Assembly: GCA_034429215.1 (NCBI GenBank)
Contig: DAOUGI010000015.1
Span: 1-58,446 of the forward strand
DNA: 58,446 bases
Source: JAFGOG01 sp034429215
GTDB taxonomy: Bacteria; Chloroflexota; Anaerolineae; JAAYZQ01
Direction of reading: 5' to 3'
Under the pieces are notes generated by a model. That model worked only from the letters and a program-made list of their open reading frames with translations, made no database searches and was not told where the DNA came from. Shown here one piece after another: positions 43,267 through 51,608 of the stretch. Both the position numbers and the translations under genes were made by a program. Each line of letters starts with the position of its first letter. Position 1 is the stretch's first letter.

Positions 43267-44058
43267 TCACAGATTGGTTATCTCGGCGATGCGCCGCAGG
43301 CGGTTGACCAGCCCCAACCGCTCCTGGCCGATCTGCTCCAACGTCACCGCCACCTGCTCGACCAGGCCCGAGATGCGAGCCAGGGTTGGCTCCGGCACCT
43401 GGCGGATGCTCGCTGCCGCGGTCCGCAGGCCTTCTTCGGACAGACTGAGGGCGGCTGCCAGCGCGGGTAGGCTCGCCTCCCCCACTGAGGGGGTTCCATT
43501 GGACGGCTGGACCACGAACTGGCAGGCAGCAAAGTTGGCCACCCACTGGCCGCCAACGTGAATCGGCGTGCTGGCGCATAGCAGGCCGGCATGACAGGTG
43601 TGGAACTGCCCTGGCTGCCCGCGGCCCTTCTCCACTGCTTGCCACGCCGCCACGCAACGCCGTCTGCCCTCTTCGGTGGACAGGATCAGCTCGCAAAAGG
43701 CGCACGGATTGCTGACGGCGGTCAGGGGTGTGCCGTCTGGGTTGGTGGTGACGGCGGCCACGTCGAGCGCTTCGGCATAGATCGTTTGGATCGCCTGGAC
43801 ACAGTGCAGGGGCAGAGTTTGGGAACCGGTGGGCAGCTCGTCCGCTCCGCCGGCGCTCCGGGACTCGCTTTGCTCGTCCGCAGTGTCTGGGCTGGCCTGC
43901 CGTTCCTGGAGCCAGGTCTCGATCTGCCGCCGGGAAAAGCGCCACTGCCCGCCGACCTTAAAGCCGGTCAGGCGGCCGTCGCCCAACATGCGGTAGATGG
44001 TTATGCGGTCTACTTTGAGCAGATCTTGTAGTTGCTTGGCGGTAAGCAGATCTTCCAT
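43267..44058 (-). CDS. HTH plus PocR sensory-domain regulator 1
   Basis: A 263-residue regulator. Residues 1-50 are an excisionase/MerR-like winged helix (LLTAKQLQDLLKVDRITIYR, then GGQWRFSRRQIETWL). After a linker comes a PocR ligand-binding domain with conserved cysteines in CAFC, RRRC and FHTCHAGL, and a C-terminal helix ending LRRIAEITNL. The ATG at 44058 is 7 bases after the -10 box, so the leaderless start is used in preference to 44067. Paralogue of the gene at 45001. It is the first gene before the dsrE-tusA-dsrMK-like genes and probably controls them in response to a small metabolite. Confidence 0.85.
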   Translation of the reverse strand: MEDLLTAKQLQDLLKVDRITIYRMLGDGRLTGFKVGGQWRFSRRQIETWLQERQASPDTADEQSESRSAGGADELPTGSQTLPLHCVQAIQTIYAEALDVAAVTTNPDGTPLTAVSNPCAFCELILSTEEGRRRCVAAWQAVEKGRGQPGQFHTCHAGLLCASTPIHVGGQWVANFAACQFVVQPSNGTPSVGEASLPALAAALSLSEEGLRTAAASIRQVPEPTLARISGLVEQVAVTLEQIGQERLGLVNRLRRIAEITNL

Positions 44059-44065
44059 GGCCGGC

Positions 44066-44094
44066 ATTGTATCACCGGTCCGTGCCTATGTCAA
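44066..44094 (-). promoter_or_regulatory. Promoter of PocR regulator 1
   Basis: Minus strand: perfect TTGACA (44094-44089), 17-base spacer, TACAAT (44071-44066). The same box pair and spacing drives the paralogue at 45001. Only 7 bases lie between the -10 box and the ATG. Confidence 0.75.
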
Positions 44095-44129
44095 ATCCAG
44101 CATTGCATGTTGCATCAAGATATAACAAC

Positions 44130-44170
44130 AGCTACCGGCTATCAGCCTGACCGCTGATAGCTGATAGCTC
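44130..44170. repeat. Dispersed GCTGATAGCT-type intergenic repeat
   Basis: Contains GGCTATCAGCC and GCTGATAGCTGATAGC, the same words as in the repeats at 29765-29820 and 58040-58075. It lies between the XRE-cupin gene stop and the PocR 1 promoter. Confidence 0.5.
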
Positions 44171-44761
44171 TTACGCCCGCAAGTGCTGTTCAGTCGGTTG
44201 GGTGCCGCTGGCCTCGCTGAAAACTAGCAGAAAAGTCGCCGACTCGGCGCCAGAGTTGCGCCAGCGGTGGGGCAGCCGGGCTTCAAACAACAGCGTGTCG
44301 CCGGCCGCCAGCCGGTAAGACTGGTCGGCAACCTCGTACTCGATCTCCCCCTGGAGGCAATAGACCATCTCCTGCCCGCCGTGCACCATGATCTGTTGGC
44401 CGCTGTCTGCGCCCGGCTTCATGGTCACCACAAAAGACTCCAGAGATTGCTCTTCCAGCCCTGTGCCCAGGCTTTCCAGCCGCACGTTGGCGTTCCCGGA
44501 ACGGGAGCGCTCTGCCGCACGGGTCAGCACAACCTGCGTACGCTCGGCATGCTCCTCAAAGAACGCCGTAATAGGCACACTAAGGGCCATGGCCAGCCGG
44601 TGCAGCGTGGACACGCTGGGCGAGGTCTCGCCCCGTTCAATGAGGCTGATCGTGTTGGGCGACAGGTCACACAATTCAGCCAAGGTGCGCAATGATAGAT
44701 TGCGATGCTGGCGCAAGGCACGCACCTGAGCGCCGACATCTGGGACCCTCTTCTCATTCAT
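44171..44761 (-). CDS. XRE-family regulator with cupin domain
   Basis: A 196-residue regulator: HTH_3 domain at about 8-65 (VRALRQHRNLSLRTLAELCD, SPNTISLIERGETSPS) and a cupin_2 sensor at about 110-185 (IMVHGGQEMVYCLQGEIEYE, LPHRWRN). The family senses small metabolites such as polyamines, sugars or sulfur compounds. GGAGG precedes the ATG by 9 bases. It lies between the two PocR regulators and diverges from the second one; the 239-base gap carries candidate operators (CAGTA-CTAAA-TACTG at 44879-44893 and CAGGA-containing repeats near 44815 and 44867). Confidence 0.9.
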   Translation of the reverse strand: MNEKRVPDVGAQVRALRQHRNLSLRTLAELCDLSPNTISLIERGETSPSVSTLHRLAMALSVPITAFFEEHAERTQVVLTRAAERSRSGNANVRLESLGTGLEEQSLESFVVTMKPGADSGQQIMVHGGQEMVYCLQGEIEYEVADQSYRLAAGDTLLFEARLPHRWRNSGAESATFLLVFSEASGTQPTEQHLRA

Positions 44762-44964
44762 CTTGCCCTACCTCCCTGGAGCTGCCATTTACCGGCCTCG
44801 ATTATACCATATATCAGGACATTCTGACAGTCGGCCTGCCCAGGTTGTCCCTGGTGTAAGCCAAATGCAGGATGTCCGTCAGTACTAAATACTGCACGCT
44901 CAGGCAATATCAGCATAATTTTGTTATATGAAGAGGTATTTTACTGCAACATCGTACCTGTTTA

Positions 44965-44993
44965 TTGACACATGTCCATTATTATGGTACAAT
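44965..44993 (+). promoter_or_regulatory. Promoter of PocR regulator 2
   Basis: Perfect TTGACA at 44965-44970, 17-base spacer, TACAAT at 44988-44993, identical boxes to regulator 1. A GTG in frame starts 7 bases later, at the expected transcript start. Confidence 0.75.
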
Positions 44994-45000
44994 TAGTGAC

Positions 45001-45810
45001 GTGGACGGAATGGATGCGCTGTTAACGGTCCGGCAACTGCAGGATCTCTTGCAGGTAGATCGCATCACGATTTATCGCATGCTGGACGACGGCCGGCTGC
45101 GGGGGTTCAAAGTCGGAGGCCAGTGGCGGTTTTCACGTCAGGCCATCGAGGGCTGGCTGCACGAGCAGCAGGCCAACCTGGAAGCCATCGAGCCGCCTGA
45201 GGTGCCCGTGGTCAGCAGCCATCTGCCCGCTTCGCCCGACGCCCTGCCATCGTCTTGTATCCAGGCGATCCAGGATATTTTCGCCCAGGCGTTGGGCGTC
45301 GCCGCCGTCACCACCGCCCCTGATGGCACACCCATCACCCCCATCGCCAATTCCTGTCGATTCTGCAACCTGATCCTCGCTACCAAGGCGGGCCGGCAGC
45401 GATGTGTCAGCTCGTGGCGAGCGGCGGCAACGGAGCAAGGATCCGCTGTGAGCCCGGCCGCAGGGAGCAGGTCGCAGATCGCCACCTGCCACGCCGGCCT
45501 GTGCTACGTCTGGGACCGGATCGAGGTCGGCGACCAGGTCGTCGCTGCCGTACACGCCGGTCAATTCCTGACCTGCTCGCCCGCTGAGGCAGGCCGGCCG
45601 GCAGACCTGACCGAGCTGGCCATGGCCACCGGGCTGAAGGTCCCGGAGATGGAGGCCGCGCTGGCCCTCGTCCCGATCCTGGATCCCGACCGGCAGCAGC
45701 AGGTCACGCACCTGTTGCAGCGGATGGCGACCACCTTTTCCGAGATCGGCGCCGAGCGGCTAAACCTGCTGGGCCGCCTGCGGCACATCGCCGAGATAAC
45801 CGGCTATTAG
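45001..45810 (+). CDS. HTH plus PocR sensory-domain regulator 2
   Basis: A 269-residue paralogue of regulator 1, with the same layout: winged helix (LLTVRQLQDLLQVDRITIYR, GGQWRFSRQAIEGWL), linker, PocR domain (CRFC, RQRC, ATCHAGL) and C-terminal LRHIAEITGY. The GTG at 45001 (leaderless) is preferred; an ATG at 45010 is possible. The 26-base gap to the flavin/Fe-S gene indicates co-transcription, so this regulator leads its own operon just as regulator 1 leads the dsrE operon on the other strand. Confidence 0.85.
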   Translation: MDGMDALLTVRQLQDLLQVDRITIYRMLDDGRLRGFKVGGQWRFSRQAIEGWLHEQQANLEAIEPPEVPVVSSHLPASPDALPSSCIQAIQDIFAQALGVAAVTTAPDGTPITPIANSCRFCNLILATKAGRQRCVSSWRAAATEQGSAVSPAAGSRSQIATCHAGLCYVWDRIEVGDQVVAAVHAGQFLTCSPAEAGRPADLTELAMATGLKVPEMEAALALVPILDPDRQQQVTHLLQRMATTFSEIGAERLNLLGRLRHIAEITGY

Positions 45811-45836
45811 ATATCAGCAATAAGGAGAGCAAACTA

Positions 45837-48800
45837 ATGAGACAGCTACCGGCCGCCCTACAGGAAGAATTGCGCCAGATCTTTGGTCCGCGGGTGACCT
45901 TCGACCGTCTGGAGCAAATCTTTTACAGCCACGACGTGGGCTCGCTGCCCAGCCTGGTCAAACCACTGTTGGGCAGCACCCTGCCGGCCGGCGTGGTGCA
46001 GCCAACCAGAGAGGAGCAGGTAGTGCAGCTGGTTGCCTTGTCCCGCACGCATGGCATCCCCCTGGTGCCGCGCGGCAAGTCCACCTCCGGCTATGGCGGC
46101 GTGCTGCCGGTGAAGGGCGGCCTGGTCGTCGATTTTGCCTGGATGAACCAGGTGCTGGCCGTTGATGCCGCGGCACTGACCGTCACCGTTCAGCCGGGCG
46201 TAGTCTGGGAAAAACTGGAAAAGGAGCTGAGCAAGCAGGGTCTGGCGCTGCGCACCTACCCGTCCAGCGCGCCGTCGTCCACGGTGGGCGGCTGGCTGGC
46301 CCAGGGCGGCGTGGGGTTTGGCGCCTACGAATATGGCGCGTTTCGCAACAGCGTCGTGTCCTGCCGTGTCGTGCTGCCCGACGGCCAAGTGCGCGACTTG
46401 CATGGGGACGAGCTGGACCTGATCAGCGACGCGGAGGGGATCACCGGCCTGATCACCCAGGTGGTGCTCAGGGTGCGGCTGGCAGACGCCGATGTGCTGT
46501 GGGGTGCCCGCTTTGATATGGCCAGCGGTCTGACCAAGGCGCTCAAGGCCATCCGCCAAGCAGGCCTGCCCCTCTGGTCGGTCAGCTTTATTAATCCCAA
46601 ACTGGCCGAGCTTAAGAACCAGCTCCCGCCGCACATGGAGCACGGCCATCCGGTGGAAGAGCACCGCCCCACCGTGCCCGAGGGCTACATAGCGGTATTC
46701 GTGGTTCCCGAGTCGCGCCGGGCGGCCATTGACTCGGGTCTCCCGACCCTGGTTGGCCAGGCCGGCGGCGAGATGCTCGGCGACCAAGTGGTCCGGCACG
46801 AGTGGGACGAGCGTTTTAACCTGATGAGCGTCAAGCGGCTGGGGCCGAGCATCGCCCCGGCCGAGGTGATGGTGCCGCTGGCGAACCTGGACAAGGCGCT
46901 GGAGGGGATCGAGGCTCGCATCGCCCTGCCGATGGTGATGGAAGGGATGGTAAGCGAGGACGGGCTGGTGACGCTGTTGGGCTTTATCCTCCACGACGAG
47001 CGCAAGCTGAGCTTTAATTTCGCCTTTGGCCTGGCGCTGACGGTATTAAAGATCGCCAAGGAGAACGGCGGGCGCGCCTATTCCACCGGGCTCTACTTTA
47101 GCCGAGAGGCGAAAAATGTCCTGGGGGCAGACCGGCTGCGCCTCCTGCGCGAATTCAAGGAGTATAAGGATCCCAAACACCTGCTCAATCCCGGCAAGGT
47201 GCTGGATGGGCTGCCGCTGCTCTCGGCCTTTATGGGCGTGGCCGGGGCGTTTGAGCCGGTGGTGCGGCGCTTTGGCAACGGCGCCAAGGCGCCCATCGGC
47301 GAGCGGTTCGAAGGTCAGGGCCGGCGCGGCATCCCCGACGACACGGCCTGGTACGCCTACGCCTGCTCCCAGTGCGGCTACTGCGTCGACGAGTGCGACC
47401 AGTACTATGGCCGCGGCTGGGAGAGCCAGACGCCGCGCGGCAAGTGGTACTACCTGCGGCAGCTCATGCAGGGCAAGGTCAAGTGGAACCAGAAGATGGT
47501 CGACACGATCCTGGCCTGCACGACCTGCGAGTTGTGCAACGTCCGCTGCTGCGAGGATCTGCCGATCGAGCCGACCTGGCTCAAGCTGCGCGGCCAGCTG
47601 ATCTACGACGAGGGCCGGATGACCTTCCCGCCCTTTGAGATCATGCGCCAGTCGATGCGCAAGGAACACAACATCTGGGCGGCCTACCGGGTCGACCGGC
47701 CCAAGTGGATGCCGGAGGACAAGCTGGGTATCCTGCCCGAGCGGGCCGAGATCGCCTACTTCCCCGGCTGCACCGCCTCCTACGTCGAGAACGACATCGC
47801 CCAGGCCACGGCTTGCCTGCTGCACAAAGCGGGTGTCGAGTTCACCTACCTGGGCCAGGACGAGGCCTGCTGCGGCATCCCGATGCTAGTCTCCGGTCTG
47901 TGGGACACCTGGCAGGAGATTATGCGCCACAACATCGACGCCATGAAAGCGCGCGGCGTCAAGACCGTGGTCACCTCCTGCCCGGCCTGCTGGCTGGTGT
48001 GGCATACCTTCTACCCCGAGTGGGCCAAGAAGCTAGGCATCGACTATCCGTTCGAGGCCAAGCACTATAGCGAGATCCTCGCCGAAAAGATCGAGTCCGG
48101 CGCGCTCCAATTCGACCATGAGATCAAGATGAAGGTCACCTGGCACGACTCGTGCCACATGGGCCGGGCCGGCAACATCTACGAGTCGCCGCGGCAGATG
48201 ATCCGGGCCATCCCCGGCATCGAGCTCGTGGAGATGGAGCACCACCATCAGCAGGCGCACTGCTGCGGCTCGGTGCTCAGCCTGGTGGCCGATCCAGACG
48301 TGGGTGAGCGGGTGGGCGACGTCCGCCTGGCCGAGGCCGACGCGGTCGGCGCCCAGGCTGTCGTCGCCGCCTGCCCTTGCTGCGAGGTGCAGCTCAGGGT
48401 CACAGCCGACAAGACCGGCCGCGACCTGCCGATCATCGACCTAACCAGCCTGGCCTGCCGGGCGGCCGGCATCGAGCACCCCGACCCCACCCCCTATGCG
48501 CTGGAGATGTGGAGCGTGTTCGAAAAGATGATCCGCCTGCTCAAGCCCGAGGCGATGGCCGGCTTTATGGCCGGCCTGCTGCCGGAGATGATCGAGGCCA
48601 TGCCGGCGCCCTTCCGGGGCATGATGAAGATGGTCAAGTCCTCACCCACCCCGGTCCGCAATACGATGATCGCGGCGATGAAGCCGATGATGCCCTTCCT
48701 GTTCCCGCGGCTGATGCCGGGGATGATACCCAAGGTGATGCCGGCCATGCTGGCCGCTGTCGGCAGGAGTATCGCCATGCCCAGGCAGATGGAGGAGCAG

Positions 48801-48926
48801 ATGCCCGACCTGATGCCGGCGGCCATGAATAACCTCTTGCCCAAGATGCTGCCGCTGATCATCCCCCACTTTATGCCCTACATGGAAGCGTATCTAAAGG
48901 GCGAGCCGGCGGCGGTGGCCAAATAA
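45837..48926 (+). CDS. FAD (GlcD-like)/Fe-S/CCG oxidoreductase with Met-rich tail
   Basis: A 1029-residue cytosolic or membrane-associated protein. Order: FAD-binding PCMH domain (about 50-225; PRGKSTSGYGG, SSTVGGWLAQGGVGFG), FAD-oxidase C-domain to about 450, two [4Fe-4S] motifs (CSQCGYCVDEC near 510, then CTTCELCNVRCC), and two intact CCG domains (FPGCTAS..ACCGIP..SCPAC and HDSCHMG..HCCGSV..ACPCC). It combines GlcD and GlcF/HdrD functions in one chain, so a 2-hydroxyacid or similar donor could reduce a disulfide or quinone. The last 115 residues are strikingly rich in Met and Pro. AGGAG precedes the ATG. Substrate not determinable. Confidence 0.9.
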   Translation: MRQLPAALQEELRQIFGPRVTFDRLEQIFYSHDVGSLPSLVKPLLGSTLPAGVVQPTREEQVVQLVALSRTHGIPLVPRGKSTSGYGGVLPVKGGLVVDFAWMNQVLAVDAAALTVTVQPGVVWEKLEKELSKQGLALRTYPSSAPSSTVGGWLAQGGVGFGAYEYGAFRNSVVSCRVVLPDGQVRDLHGDELDLISDAEGITGLITQVVLRVRLADADVLWGARFDMASGLTKALKAIRQAGLPLWSVSFINPKLAELKNQLPPHMEHGHPVEEHRPTVPEGYIAVFVVPESRRAAIDSGLPTLVGQAGGEMLGDQVVRHEWDERFNLMSVKRLGPSIAPAEVMVPLANLDKALEGIEARIALPMVMEGMVSEDGLVTLLGFILHDERKLSFNFAFGLALTVLKIAKENGGRAYSTGLYFSREAKNVLGADRLRLLREFKEYKDPKHLLNPGKVLDGLPLLSAFMGVAGAFEPVVRRFGNGAKAPIGERFEGQGRRGIPDDTAWYAYACSQCGYCVDECDQYYGRGWESQTPRGKWYYLRQLMQGKVKWNQKMVDTILACTTCELCNVRCCEDLPIEPTWLKLRGQLIYDEGRMTFPPFEIMRQSMRKEHNIWAAYRVDRPKWMPEDKLGILPERAEIAYFPGCTASYVENDIAQATACLLHKAGVEFTYLGQDEACCGIPMLVSGLWDTWQEIMRHNIDAMKARGVKTVVTSCPACWLVWHTFYPEWAKKLGIDYPFEAKHYSEILAEKIESGALQFDHEIKMKVTWHDSCHMGRAGNIYESPRQMIRAIPGIELVEMEHHHQQAHCCGSVLSLVADPDVGERVGDVRLAEADAVGAQAVVAACPCCEVQLRVTADKTGRDLPIIDLTSLACRAAGIEHPDPTPYALEMWSVFEKMIRLLKPEAMAGFMAGLLPEMIEAMPAPFRGMMKMVKSSPTPVRNTMIAAMKPMMPFLFPRLMPGMIPKVMPAMLAAVGRSIAMPRQMEEQMPDLMPAAMNNLLPKMLPLIIPHFMPYMEAYLKGEPAAVAK

Positions 48927-48979
48927 GCGCGTTGTACAGTGTGGTGAACGAAAATCGAGCACATAAGGGAGATTTGACC

Positions 48980-50668
48980 ATGGGTAAGAAGATTGTGGTG
49001 ATTGGCGGCGTGGCAGCCGGTCCAAAGGCTGCCGCCCGGGCGAGGCGCCTGGACCCAACCGCCGAGATAACAATTGTGGAAAAAGACGAGATCCTGTCAT
49101 ACGCAGGCTGCGGGCTGCCCTACTACATCTCCGGCCTCGTCGAGGATCGGAGACAGCTCATGACCACGCCTATTGGCGTCCTGCGCGACCCCAAGTTCTT
49201 TGCCCAGGTCAAGAACATCAAGGTCCTCAACAGAACCAGGGCCGTGGCCATCGACCGCAAGGCCAGGGAGGTCGAAATTCAGAGCGTCGACTCGGGCGAA
49301 ACGCAGCGGCTGCCGTACGACAAGCTGATCCTCGCCACCGGCGCCGACCCGATCGAGCCGCCCATCCCCGGCAAGGATCTGAAGAATGTCTGGCGGCTGA
49401 AGCAGGTCGAGGATGCCGATCGTTTCCGCGAATATCTGCAAACGACGAACTGCCCCAACGTGGTCATTATCGGCGGCGGGTTGATCGGCATGGAAATGAC
49501 GGAAGCGGTCGTCGAGCGGCGGGGCGGGGTCACCGTCATCGAGATGCTGCCCCACGTGCTGCCGATGATCGACGCCGAAATGGCCTCCCTCGTCGAAAAG
49601 CACATGCGGGACACCGGCGTCAAGGTCATCACCTCGACCAGAGTCGAGCGGATCGAGGGCGACAACGACGGCCGGGTCAAGCGCGTCATCACCTCAGGTG
49701 GGGAGTTCGAAGCGGACCTGGTTCTGCTCAGCGTCGGCATCCGGCCCAACGTCGATCTGGCCAGGAAAGCCGGGCTGCTCATCGGCCCTTCGGGTGGCAT
49801 CTACGTCAACGACTATATGCAGACCTCCGATCCTGACATCTACGCTGCGGGCGACTGCGCCGAAAAATCGTGCAACATCCGCGGCACCGCCTGTTCTCTT
49901 CCCCTCGGCTCGGTCGCCAACAAGGAAGGCCGCGTAGCCGGCTCCAACGCCGTGGGTCACATCGAGCGTTTCCCCGGCATCCAGGGAGCCACCGCGCTCA
50001 AGGTCTTTGACTGGAACGTCGGCCGGGCCGGCCTCAGCGCCGAGCAGGCAGCGGAGCTGGGCATTCCCGTGATCACGGCGACCGTCTCCGCCCCTGACAG
50101 ACCCCACTACTACCCAGGCAACAAGCCCGTCATCCTCAAGCTGGTCGCAGAAAAGGCCAACCGGCGCCTCATCGGCATCCAGGGCGTCGGCCTGGGTGAT
50201 GTCATGAAGCGCGTCGACGTCGCCATCACGGCCATGACCGGGCGCATGACTGTGGACGACGTCGCCAACCTCGATCTCGCCTACGCCCCACCTTATTCCG
50301 AAGCGATGGACGTCCTGATCCACGGCGCAAACATCCTGCGCAACAAGCTCGATGGGCTGCTGAAGGGGGTCACTGCCGGCCAACTGCAAGCGATCCGCCA
50401 AGCCGGGGAAGATTTCATGCTACTCGATGTGCGGACGCCCGACGAGCATCAGAACGGCTGCATCCCCGGCAGCACATTGATCCCGCTGGGGGCCGTCCGA
50501 TCCCGGCTCGACCAGATACCCCGCGACAAGCGGGTGGTTGCCTACTGCAAGACCAGCCTCCGCGCCTGGGAAGCCATTTGTATCCTCGCTGGCTATGGTT
50601 ACACCAACGTCGAGATCCTGGACGGCGGATTCCTGGCCTGGTCGTTTGACATACACCGCGAGGTGTAG
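48980..50668 (+). CDS. CoA-disulfide/persulfide reductase with rhodanese domain
   Basis: A 562-residue FAD/NAD(P)H-dependent reductase of the CoADR-Rhd (Npsr) type. N-terminal dinucleotide motif VVIGGVAAGPKAA, single redox cysteine C44 (SYAGCGLPYYIS), NAD motif VVIIGGGLIGME, FAD motif DIYAAGDCAE, dimerisation domain, and a C-terminal rhodanese domain (about 470-562) with the active cysteine C523 (VAYCKTSLRA). It reduces CoA disulfide, CoA persulfide or polysulfide. GGGAG precedes the ATG. Its place after the flavin/CCG protein fits use of persulfides handled by the DsrE/TusA system across the intergenic region. Confidence 0.92.
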   Translation: MGKKIVVIGGVAAGPKAAARARRLDPTAEITIVEKDEILSYAGCGLPYYISGLVEDRRQLMTTPIGVLRDPKFFAQVKNIKVLNRTRAVAIDRKAREVEIQSVDSGETQRLPYDKLILATGADPIEPPIPGKDLKNVWRLKQVEDADRFREYLQTTNCPNVVIIGGGLIGMEMTEAVVERRGGVTVIEMLPHVLPMIDAEMASLVEKHMRDTGVKVITSTRVERIEGDNDGRVKRVITSGGEFEADLVLLSVGIRPNVDLARKAGLLIGPSGGIYVNDYMQTSDPDIYAAGDCAEKSCNIRGTACSLPLGSVANKEGRVAGSNAVGHIERFPGIQGATALKVFDWNVGRAGLSAEQAAELGIPVITATVSAPDRPHYYPGNKPVILKLVAEKANRRLIGIQGVGLGDVMKRVDVAITAMTGRMTVDDVANLDLAYAPPYSEAMDVLIHGANILRNKLDGLLKGVTAGQLQAIRQAGEDFMLLDVRTPDEHQNGCIPGSTLIPLGAVRSRLDQIPRDKRVVAYCKTSLRAWEAICILAGYGYTNVEILDGGFLAWSFDIHREV

Positions 50669-50699
50669 GTGAGCGACCATCACAACTGAGGAGGTTACT

Positions 50700-51107
50700 A
50701 TGAAAATCGCTGTCGTGACGGATAACGGGACAACTGTCAGCCAGCATTTCGGGCTGGCGTGCTACTATGCAGTGCTGACGGTGGAAGGGCAACAAGTGGC
50801 GAGACGGGAGATGCTCGACCGCAGCGACACGTTACTGCCCGTGGATGAACACCAGCCCCACCAGGGATTGACCGGGGAGATCGACTGCCACGGCGCCGGC
50901 ACGGCGGCTGCAGCGGCGCATCTGCGCATGGTGCAGCCCATCCAGGGCTGCCAGGTGTTGCTGGCGCGGGGCATGAGCTGGAGTGCTCGCGAGTGCCTGC
51001 TGGGCGCCGGCATCCGGCCGATCCTGACCGACATCACCGGCCTGGACGACGCGGTCCAAGCCTACCTGGACGGCACGATCGTCGACCGTGTGGAACTTCT
51101 CCACTAG
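50700..51107 (+). CDS. NifX/NifB-type Fe-Mo cofactor-family protein 1
   Basis: A 135-residue RNase H-like fold protein of the dinitrogenase iron-molybdenum cofactor family (MKIAVVTDNGTTVSQHFG start). It differs from the two at 56-57.5 kb by lacking a coiled-coil tail and by a GEIDCHGAGTAAAAAH segment. GAGGAGG lies 5 bases before the ATG. It is the last gene of the regulator 2 operon. No nitrogenase genes occur here, so it more likely binds a metal-sulfur cluster in another pathway. Confidence 0.82.
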   Translation: MKIAVVTDNGTTVSQHFGLACYYAVLTVEGQQVARREMLDRSDTLLPVDEHQPHQGLTGEIDCHGAGTAAAAAHLRMVQPIQGCQVLLARGMSWSARECLLGAGIRPILTDITGLDDAVQAYLDGTIVDRVELLH

Positions 51108-51235
51108 GCCATAGAACCGCACAACAATCTCCAGCCGTCTGTGGCACTGATAGGGCTGCTCGAACTCGCCCTGATCGATCGTGCCCTCTTCCGGCACTTC
51201 GATCACACAGGCGCGGAGGGTTTCGCTCTCACCGG

Positions 51236-51608
51236 GAACCAGGGTGTAGAGCAGCCCGGCGTGGCAGCAACCACAGACCAGCACCAGGCCAGACGGGCTA
51301 TCCAGAACCAACGCCATGTCGTCGCGGTATGGATCGGGCGCCCACCCGTTGGCATCGCGAACAAAATGGTGAGGGCTGCGCCCTTCCGGCTCCGGCCGCT
51401 CGGCAATCTCGCCGGTAGTCCAAATACCCGGCAGGATCTCCTGGGGCGCGGCGCTCAGACGGAGGCCGGCCAGCCGGTGCAGATCCGGCTCGGCCAGCCG
51501 CAGCCCCACCGATTTCAGATCCTTAGCCCGTCGCGAGAACCGCTCGCGCAGCAGGTCCGGATGGGCATACAGGGGCAGCCCCGGCTGCAACTCCAGAAAG
51601 GTGCCCAA
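51236..51608 (-). pseudogene. Metallo-beta-lactamase-fold fragment
   Basis: Following the stop of the ferredoxin-ATPase gene without a gap, the translation TFLELQPGLPLYAHPDLLRE, later MALVLDSPSGLVLVCGCCHAGL, is the middle part of an MBL-fold protein of the RFAP-synthase-like group. The N-terminal HxHxDH region is absent because other genes occupy that place, and after HAGLLYTL the sequence (51110-51235) is no longer MBL-like. A remnant broken on both sides. Confidence 0.65.

Noticed and set aside
44130..44170. GCTGATAGCT repeats as a CRISPR array
   Set aside because: Units are irregular, short and scattered over the window, without uniform spacers or cas genes.
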